A stretch of 64,000 bases of DNA, taken from positions 1,240,001 through 1,304,000 of the forward strand of contig OZ241752.1 of assembly GCA_965201155.1 (NCBI GenBank), read 5' to 3'. Positions 36,499-45,197 of this stretch are shown here, in pieces; within the stretch, counting starts at the first letter, position 1, and each line of letters opens with the position of its first letter. The stretch is from JANQOH01 sp965201155 (GTDB lineage: Bacteria > Pseudomonadota > Alphaproteobacteria > UBA7887). The position numbers and the translations under genes are program-made. A model generated the notes under the pieces. The model did not search any database and was not told where the DNA came from. It saw nothing but the letters and a program-made list of their open reading frames with translations.

Positions 36499-37146
36499 TC
36501 ATTCCGCCGCAATCGCGGAGCGGCGCTCTTCGCTCAACTCGACACAGGCGCGGCGGATGACGACCCACGCCCCCTGCAGTGCGAGCAGGCCCATCGCAGC
36601 GGCGACAATGATGTCCGGCCAGCCGGTGGCGGTACCGAACACGCCGAGGGCCGCGAGCACCACGGCGATGTTGCCGAGGACATCGTTGCGTGAGCAGATC
36701 CACACCGAGCGCATGTTGCTGTCGCCCTCCCGCCAGGACCAGAGAAGCACGAAAACGATGGCATTCGCGACCAGCGCAGCGAGGCCGACGGCGCCCATCG
36801 TGGCAGCGTGCGGCAGTGTTCCGTTGACAGCGTGCCACAGCGTCGCGCCGATCACCCACAGCCCGAACAACCCCATGGTCACTCCCTTGGCGAGGGCCGC
36901 GCTGGCGCGGTGCCGCAGCGACATGCCGAGCACGAACAGGCTGATCCCGTAATTTCCGGCATCGCCAAGGAAGTCGAGGGCGTCGGCCTGCAGCGACACT
37001 GAGCCGGCGGCAAGCCCGGCCGTCAGTTCCACCAGAAACATCACCGCATTGATGGCGAGCGCAGCCCACAGCACGCGTCGATAACGCGCGTTTCGCGCCT
37101 CAGATCCGTCCTGGTGGCCGCCCGGGCTGCAACACTGGAGGCTCAT
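36499..37146 (-). CDS. cation diffusion facilitator (CDF) metal efflux protein
   Basis: A 215-aa membrane protein of CDF type. It has hydrophobic segments around residues 25-45, 66-85, 87-105, 115-135 and 160-195, and a motif QADALDFLGDAGNYGISL matching the CDF metal site HxxxD/DxxxD in position, with an Asp pair instead of a His. It lacks the long C-terminal cytoplasmic domain of larger CDFs. It is divergent from the MerR regulator and carries the regulated promoter, so it is probably induced by a divalent heavy metal. Confidence 0.82.
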   Translation of the reverse strand: MSLQCCSPGGHQDGSEARNARYRRVLWAALAINAVMFLVELTAGLAAGSVSLQADALDFLGDAGNYGISLFVLGMSLRHRASAALAKGVTMGLFGLWVIGATLWHAVNGTLPHAATMGAVGLAALVANAIVFVLLWSWREGDSNMRSVWICSRNDVLGNIAVVLAALGVFGTATGWPDIIVAAAMGLLALQGAWVVIRRACVELSEERRSAIAAE

Positions 37147-37177
37147 TACATGCTCGTCAGATGGTGCGGTTTCCGGT

Positions 37178-37208
37178 AATATAGGGCCTATAGCAACTAT
37201 AGGGTCAA
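37178..37208 (-). promoter_or_regulatory. MerR-type promoter and operator for the CDF gene
   Basis: Read on the minus strand: -35 TTGACC (37203-37208), a 19-bp spacer, -10 TATATT (37178-37183). The spacer holds a perfect dyad of CCTATAG and CTATAGG arms around 3 bases (37187-37203). An overlong 19-bp spacer with a central dyad is the hallmark of promoters untwisted by MerR-family activators. It drives the CDF gene and sits 4 bases from the regulator's ATG, so it may also control autorepression. Confidence 0.88.
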
Positions 37209-37211
37209 GAC

Positions 37212-37616
37212 ATGAATGAGATTGCTGACCTCACCATCGGCGCACTGGCGCGAGCGGCGGAAACCAAGGTGGTGACAGTGCGTTATTATGAGAAGATCGG
37301 CCTGTTGCCCGCCCCTGCACGAACGGCAGGCAATTACCGGTGTTACAGCACCGAGGACCGGCGCCGCCTGCGTTTCATCCGCCGCTGCCGCGAATTGGGC
37401 TTCACGATCGATCAGGTCCGCACCTTGCTCAGCCTGTCGAGCGACGGTGAGCGCGATTGCAACGAGGTCGACCGCATCGCCCGCACGCACCTGGCCACAA
37501 TCGAGGCCAAGATCCGCGACCTCGACCGCCTGTCCGAAGAACTCCGCCGCATCGGAGCATCCTGCCAGGGCGGCCGCGTCGCCGATTGCCGCGTCATCGA
37601 AGCCTTGTCACCCTGA
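37212..37616 (+). CDS. MerR-family heavy-metal-responsive regulator
   Basis: A 134-aa MerR regulator. The winged helix-turn-helix is in the first 70 residues (IGALARAAETKVVTVRYYEK). The dimer helix follows. Candidate metal ligands are Cys83, Cys118 and Cys126 (CQGGRVADC). Cys83 followed 35 residues later by Cys118 resembles MerR/PbrR-type sensors, while the 7-residue loop between Cys118 and Cys126 is CueR/PbrR-like. The metal is therefore open; a divalent soft metal (Zn, Cd, Pb or Hg) is most likely. Partner: the divergent CDF gene. Confidence 0.88.
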   Translation: MNEIADLTIGALARAAETKVVTVRYYEKIGLLPAPARTAGNYRCYSTEDRRRLRFIRRCRELGFTIDQVRTLLSLSSDGERDCNEVDRIARTHLATIEAKIRDLDRLSEELRRIGASCQGGRVADCRVIEALSP

Positions 37617-37854
37617 TGCACGGCCCCCGGCCCCGATGCACCATGGGTGGCCCCACAACGGCTTCCATGGCGGCGCTTCCCTGAGGACACGATGCACGTC
37701 TGCAAACAGCCCGGCGCACAGTGTGTTGCTGGCGAAGGGAGGCCAACCCAGCCGGGTACGCTGCAAGGGACACCGCCACCGTCCAAATACACCTCTGCGA
37801 AGCGCTAAACGATCAACAACTGCGATTTCCACATCAATTCGTTGTGTCCATGAA

Positions 37855-37959
37855 CTAATAAAATTCAATCCCGCGCTTTTCCAATGACGCTACCAGTTTC
37901 GGATTGACATTTCCTGTGGCAATGAGATTCTTGCTCAACGAGTTCTCAATCGCTGTGAT
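37855..37959 (-). pseudogene. C-terminal stub of an unidentified protein, cut by an IS element
   Basis: The minus strand encodes about 35 codons up to a stop at 37855: IENSLSKNLIATGNVNPKLV, then ASLEKRGIEFY. It begins abruptly at the left end of the IS5-like fragment, so the rest of the gene was separated by that insertion. The family is not recognised. The stretch 37617-37854 before it shows no convincing gene. Confidence 0.4.
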
Positions 37960-38626
37960 GGGAGCCTCTCAAAATCCCCTGATTTTCCATTTATGTGGTA
38001 TAATCTGCCTTGTTGTTCTGGGAGGCAGGTTTGATGAGAATGCCGGGTTTTTTCGACCTTGAAGAGCGGTTTGCCAAGCTTGACGGATTGGGTGATCCGT
38101 TGATGAAGCTGTCCGGTGCTGTGGACTGGGAGGGGTTTCGCCCGGCGCTTGACGCGGCACTGTCGAAACCGCGCAAGAGCAATGCCGGTCGCAAGGAATA
38201 CGACCGGGTTCTCATGTTCAGGGTTCTGGTCTTGCAGCAAATGTACAACCTGAGCGACGACCAGACCGAGTTTCAGATCCGGGACCGCTATTCGTTCGCC
38301 CGGTTCCTGGGACTGCATCCCGAGGACAAGGTGCCTGATGCGAAGACGATCTGGCGGTTTCGGGAGAACCTGAAACTGGCCGAGGCGTTTGACAGCCTGT
38401 TTTCGGAACTGTCTTCGCAGATTGAGGGCCAGGGCTATGTGGCGCGCAGGGGACAGATCGTGGATGCGAGCTTCGTAAAGGCGCCGCGTCAGCGCAACAG
38501 CCGTGACGAGAACGCACAGGTGAAGGCGGGGAAGGTTCCGTCCGAATGGTCGCAGAAGAAGCGCCGTCACAAGGACACCGACGCACGCTGGACGCGCAAG
38601 AGAAATGAAACCCATTACGGATACAA
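37960..38626 (+). mobile_element. left part of a second IS5-family element
   Basis: It starts near the sequence GGAGCCTCTCAAAATCCCC (about 37961), the probable left inverted repeat, followed by the transposase start. It is interrupted at 38626 by the left end of the IS1380 element. The right half and right inverted repeat are absent from the window, so the element is dead. It belongs to a different IS5 branch from the one at 11510. Confidence 0.65.
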
Positions 38627-38642
38627 CCCGCATTATTCATGA
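38034..38642 (+). pseudogene. truncated IS5-family transposase
   Basis: The frame encodes MRMPGFFDLEERFAKLDGL, followed by the DUF772 region (VLVLQQMYNLSDDQTEFQIR, FLGLHPEDKVPDAKTIWRF) and the first catalytic Asp in GQIVDASFV. It reaches THYGYN and then reads a few codons of IS1380 DNA to a stop. The other two catalytic residues are missing. ATG 38034 is the likely start. The protein would be inactive. Confidence 0.85.
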
Positions 38643-40228
38643 CGGTAGAATTAGTTGTCGTACAGGCGAGTTTTTTCGCCCGGGGTTACGGGTTTTGCGT
38701 GGCTGATTTGTCTTGGTTGGGGGTTGGTGTTTGGGGCTGATCTGCGGCACTTGCCGCACCTGTCAAGGCCCTTGAGCGGCGATGCGTTGGAGCATGATCG
38801 CGAGCATCGGCTGGTTTGGCGTATGCCGGGATATCGAGAGGGCGATACGGGATTTCCGCTGCTGAACCCGCACCGCGATTTTCAGGAATGTGGTGCGGAT
38901 TGTATGGAATGTGGCGGTTCGCCAACGCGAGCGCCTTGATGCCGCGCTTCTGAGTTGCCAGAGCAGCCAGTAGGCTGCAGTGTGGAGGAACAGGCGGCAC
39001 TGGTTGGCTTCCCAGCGATGGCATGAAGTGCGGTCGGACTGGGTGTAACGCTTGTGCTCCTTGATCATGTTCTCCATACGCCCGCGGACACAATAGACCT
39101 TCTTGTAGAGCCAGGCGGCGCGGCCTGTGAGATTGGTGACGATGAAGCGGGTGCACACGCCGTGCTTGATGGATGCCTCGACGCGGGCGATGATGCGGCG
39201 CGGCCTTGACCAGCTCTGGGCGGCATAGCTGGCCTGGTAGCAGCGGCGCAGGGTCTTCTCGCCGCTTCGGGCGCGGCGGACAGCGGTATCTTCACCCCAG
39301 GGCCGGGCGATGTCGTGCAGGCGCGCATTGCCGGGTAATCCGAACATGTAGGGGCAGTTCCTCTGTTCGAGCAGGTCCATGACCTCCGGCGTCCCATAAT
39401 GCCCATCGCCGCGCACCATGATCTCTGTTCGTGGCCACAGGGTGCGAATGCGTTGGATGACAAAGCGCAGCACACGCGCCGCCTCGACACCGGAAGGCCG
39501 CTTGCCCGGTCGCAGGACACAGGCAACCGGTTTGCCGCTCCGCGCTTCGTAGATGTGGATCGGTTGCAGGCACCGCCCGCCCGCATGGGTGCTGAACAAG
39601 GACAGTTGTTGAGCGCCATAAGTGCGGTCGATTGTGTCGTCGATGTCCAGCACGATGCGTTTCGGCACAGTGCGGTAGCTGTCGCAGAACAGGTCGATGA
39701 AGCGCTGCCCCATGCGCACCAGCGCGCGCCAATCGGGCAGGTTCTCAAACCGCGACAGGGTGGGTTGCGATGGCAGGCCGATCTCCGCCTCAGGCAGGCG
39801 CTCGCAGGCGATCTTGAGAGCCGGGTCGTGACGCAGCGCATCAAGGTCGTTGCAGTCTTCGTAGCCGCATGCAATGGCCATCATACGGGCCCGGATCATG
39901 GTGGCGTAATCGTGCCGGGTGCGCTCTGCGCGTCTTCGGTCGACAACGCACGACGCCATCAAGTTGGCGATGCCGAGCTTGCGTTCGATTTCACGCAGTA
40001 TCAGCGCACCGCCGTTCGAAGACATGGCCCCGGCATCGAACCGGAGGTGAAGCGAGCGGCCTTTCAAAGGTGACAAACCGGGGAGAAACGGCGTATGATC
40101 GGACATGGCGGGCGGGGATTTCTGCGTTGTTGGCGTTATGGGCAGTTCGCATACCTATTCATACGCCGTTTCAATACCTTAGTCCACGCCCGCCAACCCA
40201 TATAAATCCTCAACGTGAATTATTCGGG
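38627..40228 (-). mobile_element. IS1380-family insertion sequence
   Basis: A 1602-bp element. Reading inward, the ends are CCCGCATTATTCATGACG (from 38627) and CCCGAATAATTCACGTTG (from 40228), matching at 13 of 18 positions. Inside is one full-length transposase. Flanks differ (ACAA left, TGAA right), so no target duplication remains. The left flank is a broken IS5 transposase and the right flank a broken hsdR, which points to a deletion next to the element. A hairpin (38743-38758) lies just past the transposase stop. Confidence 0.8.
38763..40106 (-). CDS. IS1380-family transposase
   Basis: A 447-aa transposase. The N-terminal part includes SSNGGALILREIERKLG. The DDE core includes Asp in VLDIDDTIDRTYGAQQ and in VRGDGHYG, and the late Glu in RGRMENMIKEHK, a family signature. 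The length is normal and no disruption is seen. A large plus-strand frame (39399-40073) antisense to it is a shadow. Confidence 0.9.
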   Translation of the reverse strand: MSDHTPFLPGLSPLKGRSLHLRFDAGAMSSNGGALILREIERKLGIANLMASCVVDRRRAERTRHDYATMIRARMMAIACGYEDCNDLDALRHDPALKIACERLPEAEIGLPSQPTLSRFENLPDWRALVRMGQRFIDLFCDSYRTVPKRIVLDIDDTIDRTYGAQQLSLFSTHAGGRCLQPIHIYEARSGKPVACVLRPGKRPSGVEAARVLRFVIQRIRTLWPRTEIMVRGDGHYGTPEVMDLLEQRNCPYMFGLPGNARLHDIARPWGEDTAVRRARSGEKTLRRCYQASYAAQSWSRPRRIIARVEASIKHGVCTRFIVTNLTGRAAWLYKKVYCVRGRMENMIKEHKRYTQSDRTSCHRWEANQCRLFLHTAAYWLLWQLRSAASRRSRWRTATFHTIRTTFLKIAVRVQQRKSRIALSISRHTPNQPMLAIMLQRIAAQGP

Positions 40229-41351
40229 TGAACAGGCCCTCGAACTCCGCCCGCGTCCTGTCGCTCATTGCGCTCCAGTTAAGCTCGTCGCGCCGAACCT
40301 CGAACCCGCCATCGGCCGCAGTCTTTACCGTCATCGCCTTGTAGATGCGGTATGGCACGAGATGACCTTCGGCGATTGCCTGATGCAGCGTGTAGCGGAA
40401 AGTGGGTTTATCGACCTCGAAGAAGCGCAGCGTGTCGCGCACGAACTCCCCGTCTTCGGGGTCGGACGGCATGTCGGCGTCTACGGTGCAGGGCGTGGCC
40501 GTGAGGCCAAGCTGGATGCCGTCGAAATGCCGCAGCACGCCGCTCCACTTGCCGTAGATGGAGCGATGGCACTCGTCGGTGATCACGAGATCGAAATAGC
40601 CCGGCGAGAGCGTGCGGTACTCCGCGATCATGGTCTGCAGGGTCGCGACGGTGATCCGCCTGGCCCGGTCGAAGCCGCGGCCGGGCCGCAGCACATGGCA
40701 GGGGTAGTCCCGCAGATGGTCGGTGAAGGCGTCCTCGGCCTGCCGCGCCAGCGCGACGCGGTCGACCAGGAACAGGACGCGGGTGACGATCCCCGCCTCA
40801 AACAGCCGCTTGACGAAGGCCGCCGCGGTGCGCGTCTTGCCGGTCCCCGTCGCCATCTCGACCAGCAGTTTGCGCCGTCCCCGCGAAACCTCCGTGGACA
40901 GAGTCTCGACGCACGCGATCTGGTAGTCGCGGTCGACGATCTTGCGGTCTATCGGAACCGCGGACAGGTCGCGGCGGACCCGCCGCACCGCAAGCCGCCG
41001 TTCCAGGTCGTCCTGCGCATAGAAGCCCGCAATTTCGCGGGCATGGGCGCCGGTTTCACGGTCGAGAAACCGCACCTCCTCGCCATTCGACAGGAAGACG
41101 AACGGAACGCCAAGTTGCTCGGCGTAGTGCCGCCCTTGATCCTGCGCGGCGATGGGATCGATACTCGCCCGCTTCGCTTCCAGCACCGCCATCGGTCGGC
41201 CCTGCCGGTCACAGAGCACATAGTCGGCCTGCGTACCGTCGGCCAGCACATGCTCGAACAGCACGCTCATCCCGTCGGTCAGATCCCAGCCCGCATCCTT
41301 CAGCAAGGCATCGATCTTCACCCGCGCAAAGGCTTCCGTCGTACCGCTCAT
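40179..41351 (-). pseudogene. hsdR: type I restriction enzyme R subunit (HsdR), 3'-truncated by IS1380
   Basis: The remaining 390 codons have the N-terminal nuclease domain (ADYVLCDRQGRPMAVLEAKR with the D...ExK core), then helicase motif I (VEMATGTGKTRTAAAFVKRL), motif II DECHRSIYG and motif III GLTATP. Sequence from the IS end supplies the last 15 residues (IIHVEDLYGLAGVD). The second helicase half and the subunit-binding tail are missing. No hsdM or hsdS is in the window. The restriction activity is therefore lost. Confidence 0.88.
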
Positions 41352-41469
41352 GCTGTTTTCCGAGGACCGTTCACTGCGACGAGTTCGACCGATGCTCCGT
41401 TCCGGTGCCGCGTCAAGCAGCGCCGAGGACGGACGAACTGTCGATCAGCAGCGAACCAAGTACCGGTCG

Positions 41470-41583
41470 TCATATTCGATTGCGGACGGTCCGGACCTCA
41501 GAAAACTTGCGCAGCGCGGCCGTAATCGCACCGGTGAAGGTGTCGCTCGTCAATTCGGCATTCTTGATGTTCAGCCCCATCAT
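41470..41583 (-). CDS. VapB-like antitoxin remnant
   Basis: A 37-aa frame (MMGLNIKNAELTSD, then GAITAALRKF) resembles VapB antitoxins, which start MGLNIKN and have a TEAxxxALR helix. It seems shortened by an internal deletion. GAGG lies shortly before the ATG. The following minus-strand DNA (41412-41465) can encode LLIDSSSVLGAA, like the first strand of a VapC PIN toxin, but then stops. Short length makes this tentative. The remainder of 41352-41627 holds nothing recognisable. Confidence 0.35.
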   Translation of the reverse strand: MMGLNIKNAELTSDTFTGAITAALRKFSEVRTVRNRI

Positions 41584-41627
41584 ACCCTCGGCGGAATATC
41601 GAAGAGACTTATACCCCACCAGGAAAC

Positions 41628-43328
41628 TCAGAACAGGCCGGCTATACGGCCCTCAGGGTCGACGTGGATGTCGTTGGCCGCCGGGCGGCGGGGGAGGCCT
41701 GGCATGGTCATGATGTCGCCGCAGATCACGACCAGGAATTCGGCGCCGCCTGCCAGACGCACTTCCCGGATCGGGACGACATGATTGGCCGGGGCGCCTT
41801 TCAGATCCGGGTCGGTCGAGAAACTGTACTGGGTCTTGGCGATGCAGACGGGGAAATGGCCGAAACCGCCTTCCTGCAGCTCGCGGAAACGGTCGCGCAC
41901 CCGTTTGTCGGCAATAATGCCCTGGGCGCCGTATAGTTCCTGCGCCACGGTGCGCACCTTGTCCCAAAGCGGCATTTCATCGTCATAGAGCGGACGGAAA
42001 TCCGCCTCGCCGCGCTCCACCGTGTCCACTACCGCCTGCGCCAGGTCGGACGCGCCGGCACCGCCCTCGGCCCAGTGATCGGCAAGCACTGCCGTAACGC
42101 CGATCTCCGCGCAGAACTGACGCAGCGCCGCCATCTCCGCCGGCGTGTCCGCCGAGAAGCGGTTGACCGCAACGACCACCGGAACGCCGAAGCGGCGCAC
42201 ATTCTCGACATGGCGCGCCAGATTGACGGCGCCCCTCTCCAGTGCCGCGACATCCTCCCGCCGCAGATCGGCGCGGGCCACGCCGCCATGCATCTTCAGC
42301 GCTCGCACCGTCGCCACGATCACAGCACAGTCCGGGCGCAGCCCGGCCTTGCGGCATTTGATGTCGAAAAACTTTTCCGCGCCGAGGTCGGCGCCGAACC
42401 CCGCCTCGGTCACTACATAATCCGCCAGCTTCAGCGCCGCCCGCGTTGCCGCCACCGAATTGCAGCCATGGGCGATATTGGCAAACGGCCCGCCATGTAC
42501 AAATGCCGGATTGCCTTCCAGAGTCTGGACCAGATTGGGCTTCAGCGCATCCCGCAGCAGCGCCGTCATGGGTCCTGCCGCGCTCAGCTCGCGCGCCCGC
42601 ACGGGCTCCCGCGCGCGCGTTGTCCCGACAATGATATTGCCGAGCCGCGCCTGCAGATCGTCAAGATCGCGCGCCAGGCACAGGATCGCCATCACCTCGC
42701 TGGCGACGGTGATGTCAAACCCGTCCTCGCGCGGGAAACCGTTTGCCACGCCGCCCAGCGATGCGGTGATCCGCCGCAGCGCGCGATCGTTCATGTCCAC
42801 CGCGCGCCGCCAACTGATGCGGCGCGGGTCCAGACCCAGCGCATTGCCCCAATAGATATGATTGTCGATCAGCGCCGCCAGCAGATTGTTGGCAACGCCG
42901 ATGGCGTGGAAATCCCCCGTGAAATGAAGGTTGATATCCTCCATCGGCACGACCTGGGCGAAGCCGCCCCCTGCGGCGCCGCCCTTCATGCCGAAACACG
43001 GGCCGAGGCTCGGCTCGCGCAAGCAGATGACCGCGCGCTTGCCGATGGCGTTCAGTCCGTCGCCAAGCCCCACCGTGGTGGTGGTCTTGCCTTCCCCGGC
43101 CGGAGTCGGGGTGATCGCCGTAACCAGCACCAGCCTGCCGTCCGCGCGCTCTGCAAGGCCGGGGACCCCGGCCACATCGACCTTCGCTTTCGTCCGGCCA
43201 TAGGGTTCCAGACACGCCTCCGGCAGCCCCAGCCGCCCGGCGATTTCTCCGATCGGGCGCGGCGCCGCTGCCTGCGCGATAGCGATATCGCTCAACGGCG
43301 CGGCGTGCTGTTGCGCCCCCCGGGTCAT
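41628..43328 (-). CDS. fhs: formate-tetrahydrofolate ligase
   Basis: Makes 10-formyl-THF from formate, THF and ATP. The 566-aa enzyme has the P-loop TPAGEGKTTTTVGLGDGL around residue 74, REPSLGPCFGMKGGAAGGG, NPAFVHGGPFANIAHGCNS and VTEAGFGADLGAEKFFDIKC. It ends in a folate-site GDIMTMPGLPRRPAAN. The length is normal. It supplies the same formyl-folate pool used by PurN in this window and links to the gcv system. Confidence 0.96.
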   Translation of the reverse strand: MTRGAQQHAAPLSDIAIAQAAAPRPIGEIAGRLGLPEACLEPYGRTKAKVDVAGVPGLAERADGRLVLVTAITPTPAGEGKTTTTVGLGDGLNAIGKRAVICLREPSLGPCFGMKGGAAGGGFAQVVPMEDINLHFTGDFHAIGVANNLLAALIDNHIYWGNALGLDPRRISWRRAVDMNDRALRRITASLGGVANGFPREDGFDITVASEVMAILCLARDLDDLQARLGNIIVGTTRAREPVRARELSAAGPMTALLRDALKPNLVQTLEGNPAFVHGGPFANIAHGCNSVAATRAALKLADYVVTEAGFGADLGAEKFFDIKCRKAGLRPDCAVIVATVRALKMHGGVARADLRREDVAALERGAVNLARHVENVRRFGVPVVVAVNRFSADTPAEMAALRQFCAEIGVTAVLADHWAEGGAGASDLAQAVVDTVERGEADFRPLYDDEMPLWDKVRTVAQELYGAQGIIADKRVRDRFRELQEGGFGHFPVCIAKTQYSFSTDPDLKGAPANHVVPIREVRLAGGAEFLVVICGDIMTMPGLPRRPAANDIHVDPEGRIAGLF

Positions 43329-43355
43329 GATTATTCGGCCGGCGCCATGAAAAAC

Positions 43356-44606
43356 TCAGGCAACGCGGGCCACCGTGCCGCCCAGCCACGCCGCCAGATG
43401 CGCGCTCAAATCCCGCGCATCGTCGCCGGCGCCGTCGATCAGCGCCGATTTGCGGCGCCGCAGGAACTGCAATCCCATCACATACAGCCCCTCGGCGGCG
43501 GTCACGCCGCCATCGTGGCGAATACGCCCCTTGCGGTCGAGTACCGGCACCTCAAGCCACGAAAAATCGGCGCGAAACCCGGTGGCCCAGATGATACTGC
43601 GAATTTCACCGCCGCCGAGGTCCAGCGTCAAGGGCGGTGACTCGGTGACTTCGGTCGCCGCAAAACGATTACGCGACTGCGCCGTGTCTTCGAATCCTGT
43701 CTCTTCCGCCCATTCGTCGAGCGTGTTCAGGAGCCGGTTCATTTTCAGGTCGGCCAGTTTGCAGTTGTTCCGCAGTCCGCCGGAAAACAGCGCCTTGCCG
43801 TCACGAATTGCCGCGAGGCGGCCAACCATCCGCACGCCGCGGCTGCTCAGCACATTCAGGTCAAGTGTGCGCCGCTCGTCCGTGCCGACAAGCTGGGGTG
43901 ACGGCACGCCCCGCGCCCGATTTATGTCGTCCACCTCGTCATAGCGCTCGTCAAAAACGCCGGCGGCGTCCATCCACCACAGGATATCGCGCCCGCGATA
44001 CACGCGCGGCATGCGAACATGCTCGCCGACCGCCAGCGTGACCGGCCGGGTGGGGCTGTGAATCGCATCCGCAAGCTGAATACCGGTTGCCGACGCGCCC
44101 ACGACAAGGACGCCGCCTTCCGGCAGATTTTCCGGCGTCCGCCATGTCAACGGCGTGAAATTCTCCACTCCCGGCGGCGTCGCCGCCGCCACCGGCGGCA
44201 CATGCGCCACATTGCACGCGCCGCTGGCCAGAACCACGGCGCGGCAGCGCCAGTCACCCCGGTCTGTCACCACGCGATAGCCGATGCCGCCCGGACGCAC
44301 GGCAGTGACGCGCGTATTCGTCTCGACCGGCGCCGCCACTGCGCGCGCATAGCGGTCGATGAAATCCACCACCTCAGGCACGGTCCGAAAACCGTCCGGG
44401 TCGTCGCCGTCATAACCGAAACCGGGCAGGCGGCTCTGCCAATTGGGCGTCAGGAGACGCAGGGACTCCCAACGCTCGGTTCGCCAGGAATTGGCGATCT
44501 GCCCGCGCTCGAGAACAACATGGTCAATCGCGCGCGCGGTCAGACAGCGGCTCATCGCAAGCCCCGCATGACCGGCGCCGATTATGACGACGCTGACCGT
44601 CTTGAT
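43356..44606 (-). CDS. FAD-dependent monooxygenase-like oxidoreductase, apparent ATC start
   Basis: A 416-aa flavoprotein when read from codon ATC at 44606-44604. The N-terminus then becomes KTVSVVIIGAGHAGLAMSRC with the full FAD Rossmann GxGxxG, followed by WESLRLLTPNWQSRLPG. A second nucleotide motif GGVLVVGASATG is near residue 170, and a C-terminal ATGFRADFSWLEVP follows. GGGAG (44615-44619) is 8 bases before ATC. No ATG, GTG or TTG occurs in frame between the osmC stop and residue 18. A start at ATG 44555 would cut off the FAD motif. It is related to YhhW/CzcO-like or arylacetone-type flavin monooxygenases; the substrate is unknown. Confidence 0.75.
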   Translation of the reverse strand: MKTVSVVIIGAGHAGLAMSRCLTARAIDHVVLERGQIANSWRTERWESLRLLTPNWQSRLPGFGYDGDDPDGFRTVPEVVDFIDRYARAVAAPVETNTRVTAVRPGGIGYRVVTDRGDWRCRAVVLASGACNVAHVPPVAAATPPGVENFTPLTWRTPENLPEGGVLVVGASATGIQLADAIHSPTRPVTLAVGEHVRMPRVYRGRDILWWMDAAGVFDERYDEVDDINRARGVPSPQLVGTDERRTLDLNVLSSRGVRMVGRLAAIRDGKALFSGGLRNNCKLADLKMNRLLNTLDEWAEETGFEDTAQSRNRFAATEVTESPPLTLDLGGGEIRSIIWATGFRADFSWLEVPVLDRKGRIRHDGGVTAAEGLYVMGLQFLRRRKSALIDGAGDDARDLSAHLAAWLGGTVARVA

Positions 44607-44642
44607 CGGTCTGACTCCCGTTACACTCCGGGTGGCGGAAAC

Positions 44643-45197
44643 TCAGTCCACTTCAACCGTCACATTGGTCGGATTGGTGACAATATCGTAGACCGCAGAC
44701 CGCTTCTGCGATTGCGCCACCAGAGCCTCGATATCCTCCTTCGAAGCATCGGCGTCGATATTGTACGTCACCTTGATCCCCTCAAATCCGTTGCGAACCT
44801 CGCTGTCGACACCCAGAATGCCCTGAATGTCCATCGCGCCTTCCAGCGTCGCCTTCACCGAACGCAACTGGATCTCACGATTCTGTGCGACTGCCGCGAT
44901 GCCGGCCGTCAGACAGCTCGCCAACCCCACCAGCACATATTCCACCGGAGTCGCGCCATTGTCTTCCGCAGCAAATGTCTCGGGGTGGTCCGCATCAAAA
45001 CGAAACACCGAACGGTGCTTCTGCTCCTCTCCAAACCCGAAATACCCCTCGACCGTGGAATGACTGTGGGTACCATTCTCCCACTGACAAGTGGCGCGCC
45101 ACGCGAACCTCCCGACATCCGGATTGTCCGCCAATACTTCGCGAGCGCCGATGAGCGCCGCGACATTCACACCATTATCCACCTTTATCTCAGGCAT
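44643..45197 (-). CDS. OsmC-family peroxiredoxin-like protein
   Basis: A 184-aa OsmC/Ohr-superfamily protein, likely reducing organic hydroperoxides. Two Cys stand at positions 37 (ATCQWEN, beside Glu40) and 95 (GLASCLTAG, the classical helix Cys). A DNGATPVEYVLVGLASCLT helix is characteristic of the YhfA-like branch. It is the first gene of a minus-strand pair with the flavoprotein, 36 bases apart, so peroxide defence may be linked with it. A TTGACA at about 45275 on the same strand is a possible -35. Confidence 0.85.
   Translation of the reverse strand: MPEIKVDNGVNVAALIGAREVLADNPDVGRFAWRATCQWENGTHSHSTVEGYFGFGEEQKHRSVFRFDADHPETFAAEDNGATPVEYVLVGLASCLTAGIAAVAQNREIQLRSVKATLEGAMDIQGILGVDSEVRNGFEGIKVTYNIDADASKEDIEALVAQSQKRSAVYDIVTNPTNVTVEVD

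Noticed and set aside
38643..38762. Possible small gene before the IS1380 transposase end
   Set aside because: The stretch lies inside the IS, holds only small hairpins, and open frames there lack start context.
42075..43640. 521-codon plus-strand open frame
   Set aside because: Antisense to fhs, whose motifs are unmistakable; the composition is Arg/His-rich as usual for shadows.
44556..44606. Flavoprotein start at ATG 44555
   Set aside because: It would remove the FAD-binding glycine motif that is encoded immediately upstream in the same frame; kept only as an alternative.
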